DNA from: Treponema sp. UBA4328
Lineage (GTDB): Bacteria; Spirochaetota; Spirochaetia; Treponematales; Treponemataceae
Direction of reading: 5' to 3'
Assembly (NCBI GenBank): GCA_002394465.1
Contig: DGTU01000181.1
Span: forward strand, 1-10,820
DNA: 10,820 nucleotides
Shown here: positions 6,197-10,820 of the stretch, in pieces
Layout of the letters: the number at the start of each line of letters is the position of its first letter
Numbering within the stretch: position 1 is the first letter of the stretch
The notes under the pieces: model-generated
The model's input: the letters and a program-made list of their open reading frames with translations, nothing else
Databases searched by the model: none
Told to the model about the DNA's origin: nothing
Program-made: the position numbers and the translations under genes

Positions 6197-7135
6197 ATGT
6201 TGTATATGGGCATTCAGTCTGAAGAAGGATTAAAACAGGCTTACAATCTTCTCGAAGCTGGCAAACCACAGGATGCACGCAGAGTACTTCAGGAAACACT
6301 TGAGTATAACCTTGAAAACAAGGAAATATCATTTGCAATCTGGTGCTGCGCCTACTGGACTGATTACATGAAAACCCTGAACGAACTTGATGTATTTGAG
6401 CAGAGTGAAGGACTTATTTCACACTGGAAGTCATTTATGTTCGACCTGACAAGACAGAAAACCGTCCACGACAGGGCTGTCTATTCCGTTCAGAAGGGAA
6501 TTTTCACGGTTGCACTCAGGAATTACGAATCTCTTCCTGAAGAAGCAATGCCCGCACAGCAGGCTGAAATTCTCCGTAAGCAGGCCCTCTGCTGCAAAAA
6601 ACTCGGGCGCTACGAAAATGCACTTCAGCTTATGTCACAGGCAGTAAACCTGATGCCCTCTTCACCGGAGCTTCTCTCGGAGATGGCTGACTGTTTTGCA
6701 CTGTGCGGAGAAGATAAAAAGGCAAAGGTTCTGTTCAGGGAAGCATTTTTTCTGGATGCACAGAAAATCGACCTTGATTTTATGGAATCTGAACTGATCA
6801 GGTGCCTTGTACAGCAGGTTAAGGATAAAGGATATACGGGAAGCCTTCTTCTGGAATGGATTCCTGTATACGGAGTACTGTTCGGAGTGTTCAACATTAA
6901 AAGGGAGCTCCGCAGTCAGGAATTCGGCAAACTCAGGCAGGATATTTATGCCAGGGAAAACGAGATAAAAGATCCGTCAGCCGATTCAAAACTTCTTACC
7001 CCGCGCCTGATAAACATGTATTTCTGGCTGATTGACCACTACGTCCGGACAAAGGACGATGACGGAAAAATCAAGGAAATACTTCTTAAAATCAAGCTTC
7101 TTGACCGTGCGGTTTATGAAGCCTATGTAAAATAA
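6197..7135 (+). CDS. TPR-like cytoplasmic protein upstream of the GreA fusion
   Basis: This 312-residue protein has no signal peptide. The sequence is mostly helical, with recognisable tetratricopeptide-like units: LKQAYNLLEAGKPQDARRVL (12-31) and a clear pair at ~132-188 (GRYENALQLMSQAVNLMPSS, then LSEMADCFALCGEDKKAKVL). Residues 216-233 (GSLLLEWIPVYGVLFGVF) are hydrophobic and could pack in the core or touch a membrane; no clear transmembrane anchor is present. The C-terminal ~80 residues are charged helices. Two in-frame ATGs are possible, 6197 and 6206; neither has a Shine-Dalgarno, and promoter P2 would favour 6206 (309 aa). The gene is followed after 49 nt by the GreA-fusion gene, so the two are probably co-transcribed, and a shared role in transcription or protein assembly is possible. 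I do not recognise a named family beyond TPR. Confidence 0.82.
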   Translation: MLYMGIQSEEGLKQAYNLLEAGKPQDARRVLQETLEYNLENKEISFAIWCCAYWTDYMKTLNELDVFEQSEGLISHWKSFMFDLTRQKTVHDRAVYSVQKGIFTVALRNYESLPEEAMPAQQAEILRKQALCCKKLGRYENALQLMSQAVNLMPSSPELLSEMADCFALCGEDKKAKVLFREAFFLDAQKIDLDFMESELIRCLVQQVKDKGYTGSLLLEWIPVYGVLFGVFNIKRELRSQEFGKLRQDIYARENEIKDPSADSKLLTPRLINMYFWLIDHYVRTKDDDGKIKEILLKIKLLDRAVYEAYVK

Positions 7136-7172
7136 TTAACCGGAAACACAACCGCTGATGCGGAGTATTTAT

Positions 7173-7177
7173 AGGAG
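7173..7177 (+). promoter_or_regulatory. Shine-Dalgarno of the GreA-fusion gene
   Basis: AGGAG is placed 7 nt before the ATG at 7185-7187, close to ideal. It fixes the start of the fusion protein. It also contrasts with the neighbouring TPR gene and with rpe, which have no such element. Confidence 0.75.
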
Positions 7178-7184
7178 TTTTTAA

Positions 7185-9890
7185 ATGTCTGAAGAACTTG
7201 TAAAATCAGTACAGGAAATGCTGAAGGAAGAGACATGGACGAGAGCTGCGATAAGCAATTACACAAAAAATAACCTTATCGAACTTGCAGAAATTGTACA
7301 GAAGGCAAAAGATCTCGGTTGCATTAACGAATTGAAAGAAACCTGTGACGAACAGCTCTCTCATGCAAAGGACAGCATTATTGCGCTTTACATTTCAGGA
7401 ATGCTCGGACTCAAGAAAGGTGCCCTTGACAATTCAGCACTCGTTAACCTCATTGATATCTTCAGGAACAATCACAAGGAACCGCTTGTAATTGACCTCT
7501 GTCAGTCTATCATTGACGAAGATCCGAACAACAAATTCGCCCTCAGGACGCTTGCAGAATGCTACCGTGAAGCAAACAGCGAAGAAGTATGGGCCGTTTA
7601 CGAAAAAATCGTAAAGCTTGATTTTGAAGAAGCAGACATCGCAAAAATTCTTGCAGAACACTATGAATCATCAGACATTGAAACAGCCGTAAGCTATTAC
7701 AAAAAGGCAATCCTCCGCTACGTAAATGCCGGAAACGTTAATTCCATCAAGGAAATCTGGACAAAACTCATTTCACTCATTCCGGATGAAATCGATTTCT
7801 TCAAGCTTGTTCAGCGCAAGGTAGAAAAAACAATCAGCCCGGATAAAAGTGCAATCCTCATGCAGGAACTCTACCCTTATTACAAGGACAACAAAAAATG
7901 GGACACTGCAATTGACATCCTTAAGGGAAACCTGAGGATTGATCCTAAGGACAATTTTGCACGCAGGGAAATCACAGACTGTTTCAGGGCTAAATATGAA
8001 AAGCACAGCCACGTTGAAGACTACATCCGCTCTTCAAACCTCACACAGTCTTTCCGCAATGTATTCGAGGCAATTTCAGATTTCGAAAAGCACATTGCAT
8101 TTGACGCAAAAAATTTCGTATTCCACAAGACATGGCATGTCGGCGTAATCCAGAAAGTTGAAAATGATACGCTTACAATCAACTTCGGAAAGAACGGCTT
8201 TAAGGAAATGTCTCTCAAGATGGCAGTAAGTGCACTTCAGCCGCTTTCACGCAATCATATCTGGGTTCTCAAGGCAACTACGAAAAAAGACGTTCTTGCA
8301 AAGAAAATCAAGGATGACAAGACATGGGCCCTCAAGACAATCATTTCAAGCTTTAACGGAAGCTGTGACTTCAAGAGAATCAAGGCTGAACTTGTTCCTT
8401 CACTTCTCACTGCAAGCGAATGGACAAACTGGAACTCAGGAGCAAAAAGGGTTCTCGACACAGATCCGACATTCGGCGTAAATCCTAACAACATCAATGA
8501 ATTTACGGTACGCGAAAAGGCAATTACACCTGAAGAAAAGCTCAGCAACGAGTTTAAGGCTCAGAAGCAGTTCTTCCCGCGCATCGACATTCTCATGAAA
8601 TACGTTAACGCTGATGAAACAGACAAGGAAAGCGATCTTTTTGCAGACATGTTTGCTTATTTCAAGGGCTTCCTCAAGTCAATCAATTCAGTTACAGAAC
8701 AGGTTGTTGCTTCATACCTTATCGTTCAGAAAGTCGGAGCAATGTTCCCGACACATGCATACACACCATCATTCACATTTGATGAAATGTATCATGACAT
8801 CGACAACCCTCGTGAAATGTATGAACTCCTTAAGGATACAAAAAACACTTCACTCCGCGAGGATTTCCTTGCAGCAATCAGGCTTCTTCCTGACTGGGTT
8901 GAACAGTATGTTAAACTCTTCCCTACAGTTCTTTCAAAAAGTCTTCTTGACACCCTCATTAACCAGGGCAAGACAAAGGAAGTTCAGGAACTCGTTGCAG
9001 ACACATTTGAAGACAGCAGAAACAACCGTGAAGCAATCCTCTTCTTCTTTGAAAACTGTCAGAACGAAGAATGGTTCAAGGCTACCGGCATTTCTTACCA
9101 GAAACAGCTTATTTCAATAATCAATGCAATCAACCAGTGCTACAGGGAAATTGAAAACCACGTTGATTCAACAGAAAACAAGAAAATCATCAAGAATGCA
9201 TGCAAGCTCCTTTTTGAAGGCGAAAACGTCTATGCAAAGCATATGCTTTCATGCGACATGGCCGGAATGGGACACATGTATCAGATTGTTGATGACATTG
9301 CACCTCTTGAAGGTTCAATCAAGACAATGCTCCGCAACAAGATTCTTGAAAAATATCCTGACTACAAATTCCACAAGAAAGATGAAGCTTCTTCAGCTCC
9401 GAAAGGAATGTGGGTTACCCTCAAAATGCTTGATGCAAAGAAAGCAGAAGAGAAAGAGCTTAAGGAAGTTAAGATTCCTGCAAACGCACAGGAAATTGCA
9501 GATGCACGTGCAAAGGGCGACTTGAAAGAGAACGCAGAATACATTGCAGCAAAAGAGTATCAGCATAAACTTAACCATGACCTTAAACGTCTGGAAGAAG
9601 AACTTGCACGCGCAATCGTATTCGATGAAACAACTGCAACTGCATCATTCATTTCATTCGGAACTGACGTCGTACTTACCAACAAAGATTCAGGCAAGGA
9701 CGAAAAATACACGATTCTCGGACCGTGGGAATCAGATCCTGAGAACGGCATTATTTCTTATATGTCACCGTTCGGCAATGAAATTCTTGATGCAAAACCA
9801 GGTGAAGAACTTTCTTTCACAATCAATGAGCACAAATACAATTACAGTGTAAAGAAAATCACCGTAACAGAATGCTTTAAGAAGAACTAA
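7185..9890 (+). CDS. greA: Transcription elongation factor GreA fused to a large N-terminal helical (TPR-like) region
   Basis: GreA inserts a coiled coil into the RNA polymerase secondary channel and stimulates cleavage of backtracked RNA. Canonical GreA is about 158 aa; this protein has 901. The GreA part is at ~740-901. The coiled-coil tip ARAKGDLKENAEYIAAKEYQ (774-793) carries the acidic residues D779 and E782 that are needed to promote cleavage, followed by the C-terminal FKBP-like domain with SFGTDVVLTN, YTILGPWESDPENG and ISYMSPFGNEI. Residues 1-290 are TPR-like helices, 312-354 a small beta segment resembling SH3/Tudor domains (see findings), and ~380-735 another helical region. GreA proteins of about this size are known in Borrelia and Treponema, so the fusion is a spirochaete trait rather than an assembly error; the reading frame is uninterrupted. 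A standard Shine-Dalgarno precedes the start and a strong terminator follows the stop. The role of the N-terminal 740 residues is not known to me. Confidence 0.93.
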   Translation: MSEELVKSVQEMLKEETWTRAAISNYTKNNLIELAEIVQKAKDLGCINELKETCDEQLSHAKDSIIALYISGMLGLKKGALDNSALVNLIDIFRNNHKEPLVIDLCQSIIDEDPNNKFALRTLAECYREANSEEVWAVYEKIVKLDFEEADIAKILAEHYESSDIETAVSYYKKAILRYVNAGNVNSIKEIWTKLISLIPDEIDFFKLVQRKVEKTISPDKSAILMQELYPYYKDNKKWDTAIDILKGNLRIDPKDNFARREITDCFRAKYEKHSHVEDYIRSSNLTQSFRNVFEAISDFEKHIAFDAKNFVFHKTWHVGVIQKVENDTLTINFGKNGFKEMSLKMAVSALQPLSRNHIWVLKATTKKDVLAKKIKDDKTWALKTIISSFNGSCDFKRIKAELVPSLLTASEWTNWNSGAKRVLDTDPTFGVNPNNINEFTVREKAITPEEKLSNEFKAQKQFFPRIDILMKYVNADETDKESDLFADMFAYFKGFLKSINSVTEQVVASYLIVQKVGAMFPTHAYTPSFTFDEMYHDIDNPREMYELLKDTKNTSLREDFLAAIRLLPDWVEQYVKLFPTVLSKSLLDTLINQGKTKEVQELVADTFEDSRNNREAILFFFENCQNEEWFKATGISYQKQLISIINAINQCYREIENHVDSTENKKIIKNACKLLFEGENVYAKHMLSCDMAGMGHMYQIVDDIAPLEGSIKTMLRNKILEKYPDYKFHKKDEASSAPKGMWVTLKMLDAKKAEEKELKEVKIPANAQEIADARAKGDLKENAEYIAAKEYQHKLNHDLKRLEEELARAIVFDETTATASFISFGTDVVLTNKDSGKDEKYTILGPWESDPENGIISYMSPFGNEILDAKPGEELSFTINEHKYNYSVKKITVTECFKKN

Positions 9891-9895
9891 AAACG

Positions 9896-9923
9896 AAAAC
9901 CGCCGGAATCCGGCGGTTTTTTT
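9896..9923. terminator. Bidirectional intrinsic terminator between convergent genes
   Basis: A perfect stem, AAAACCGCCGG (9896-9906) with CCGGCGGTTTT (9910-9920), encloses the loop AAT and is followed by seven T (9917-9923) on the plus strand. It starts 6 nt after the greA stop. Read on the minus strand, the same hairpin is followed by TTTTCGTTTTT, so it can also end the aminotransferase transcript, whose stop is at 9933-9935. It is the strongest hairpin in the window. Confidence 0.93.
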
Positions 9924-9932
9924 ATGCTTTTT

Positions 9933-10820
9933 TTATCTGAATATTTCTTCAAGTGCCTTTATAAGCTGGACGTTTTCTTCGTGCGGCTTGATTGAAGCCC
10001 TGTACCAGAATTCATCCATTCCGTAGAAATCGCTGCAGCCGCGGATTACTATCCTGTATTTATCAAGGGCACGGCACAACGGAGTCGCAGACGGATTGTC
10101 TTTTTCCGTCTGGTTAAACTGACTCTGTTTTCTCGGACCGTTATGACCTGAATTATGCTTTACCTTTCCGTTTCCTTCTGCAAATTTCTGAGCCTTTTTC
10201 TGAAGTTCCTCAGTAAGCTTGAAGAGGACATAATTTGCTTCCCCGTCCACTACCCTTGCGCCAGTTTTCTTTAGTGCTGCTACAAGAAGTTTTTTCTCGC
10301 GTACGATAAGTTTCCTCATGTCATCAACCCATGAAGTACCTTTTATTTCAGCATCAATAACAGCGCAGCCCGTAACCTGTGCATCCGTACTGATAGACCA
10401 GGATCGCAGTGCCTGAATCAGAGGATCGTACACCTGTGCACTGAAACAGAGGGCATAGCCAAGTCTGAGTCCGGCCATTCCGTAAATCTTGGTAAAGGCG
10501 TTAAGTACAATTACATGAGGGAACTTCTCATACTGTGCAATAAGCCTGCGTACTGCAGTTTCCGCAGCAGCAGAGAACTGTGCAAAGCAGGCATCAATCA
10601 CGAATACCGTTCCGTATTTTTCACATTCTTCAGCAATTTTCTCAAGCATTTCATACGGAACTACATTTCCTGCAGGATTTGAAGGAGTAGCCATATAAAG
10701 CAGAGGAACACCGCCCTGAAGGATTTTCTGAAGTTTTTCAAAATCTTCATCAGTCCATGCAAAATCATTCTGTTCACTGAGTGTCAGGTGAAGGATTTTT
10801 TCATCGTCAACAACCATCAG
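9933..10820 (-). CDS. PLP-dependent class I/II aminotransferase (HisC/CobD-like), N-terminus beyond window
   Basis: About 295 residues of the C-terminal three quarters are visible. The frame stays open to the window edge, where an in-frame CTG precedes the first visible Met (10815-10817), so that Met is not the true start. Counting it as residue 1, fold-type I PLP motifs are PSNPAG (45-50), the cofactor-binding aspartate D75 in VFVIDACF, the Schiff-base lysine K110 in NAFTKIYGMAGLRLGY with R118, and a carboxylate-binding arginine R273 in WYRASIK. The tail IVIRGCSDFYG (256-266) recalls threonine-phosphate decarboxylase CobD, and histidinol-phosphate aminotransferase HisC is the close alternative; the substrate cannot be settled. 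Residues ~208-247 form a hydrophilic N/K/Q/H-rich insertion before the last helix-strand unit. The usual acidic residue after D75 is Ala. No his or cob genes are visible nearby. The gene converges on greA and shares its terminator. Confidence 0.85.
   Translation of the reverse strand: MMVVDDEKILHLTLSEQNDFAWTDEDFEKLQKILQGGVPLLYMATPSNPAGNVVPYEMLEKIAEECEKYGTVFVIDACFAQFSAAAETAVRRLIAQYEKFPHVIVLNAFTKIYGMAGLRLGYALCFSAQVYDPLIQALRSWSISTDAQVTGCAVIDAEIKGTSWVDDMRKLIVREKKLLVAALKKTGARVVDGEANYVLFKLTEELQKKAQKFAEGNGKVKHNSGHNGPRKQSQFNQTEKDNPSATPLCRALDKYRIVIRGCSDFYGMDEFWYRASIKPHEENVQLIKALEEIFR

Noticed and set aside
7152..7163. Small hairpin CCGC-TGAT-GCGG between the TPR gene and greA
   Set aside because: The stem is only 4 bp and no T-run follows. 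It is too weak to call a terminator or attenuator.
8614..9852. Near-continuous open +2 frame inside greA (8614-9120, 9124-9525, 9544-9852)
   Set aside because: The products are Ser/Gln/Leu-rich with no domain pattern, and the true frame encodes the conserved GreA fusion. The openness follows from codon bias in the real gene.
10815..10817. ATG as the true start of the aminotransferase
   Set aside because: The N-terminal domain of the fold-type I enzyme would be missing, and the frame remains open upstream to the window edge.

Overview
The window looks like a piece of a spirochaete chromosome, most probably a Treponema or close relative. The best clue is a GreA transcript-cleavage factor fused to the C-terminus of a ~740-residue helical region, an architecture known from Treponema and Borrelia. 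Other clues are several TPR-rich envelope proteins found beside housekeeping genes and a moderate, AT-leaning base composition. I see no insertion sequence, CRISPR array, tRNA or rRNA, and no sign of recent transfer. Coding density is very high and nearly every gene is intact.

Left block, minus strand, 6011 down to 1. This is one tightly packed run: rpe (ribulose-phosphate 3-epimerase), a secreted CpoB/YbgF-like TPR and coiled-coil protein, a secreted 450-residue protein of unknown function, a membrane-anchored TPR protein, recA, folK, and the N-terminal part of scpA, which leaves the window at base 1. Gaps are 3 nt, 5 nt, a 4-nt overlap, about 80 nt before recA, 3 nt, and a 38-nt overlap. 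The three envelope genes between rpe and recA look like a co-expressed module spanning inner membrane and periplasm. Their function cannot be named from sequence.

Centre, 6012-6196. A 185-nt divergent intergenic region holds one leftward promoter candidate and two rightward candidates with good sigma70-type hexamers. Two of them would place transcription starts almost on the start codons of rpe and of the rightward TPR gene. Neither of those genes has a Shine-Dalgarno sequence, while most other genes here do.

Right block, plus strand, 6197-9890. A 312-residue TPR-like protein is followed 49 nt later by the 901-residue GreA-fusion protein, probably as a two-gene operon. A strong bidirectional hairpin terminator (9896-9923) separates it from a convergent minus-strand PLP-dependent aminotransferase (9933 to beyond 10820). 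The visible part of that enzyme is HisC/CobD-like and carries an unusual hydrophilic insertion.

No unmistakably new system is present. The most interesting candidates are the three-protein envelope module, the SH3/Tudor-like segment inside the GreA fusion, and the apparently leaderless divergent genes.
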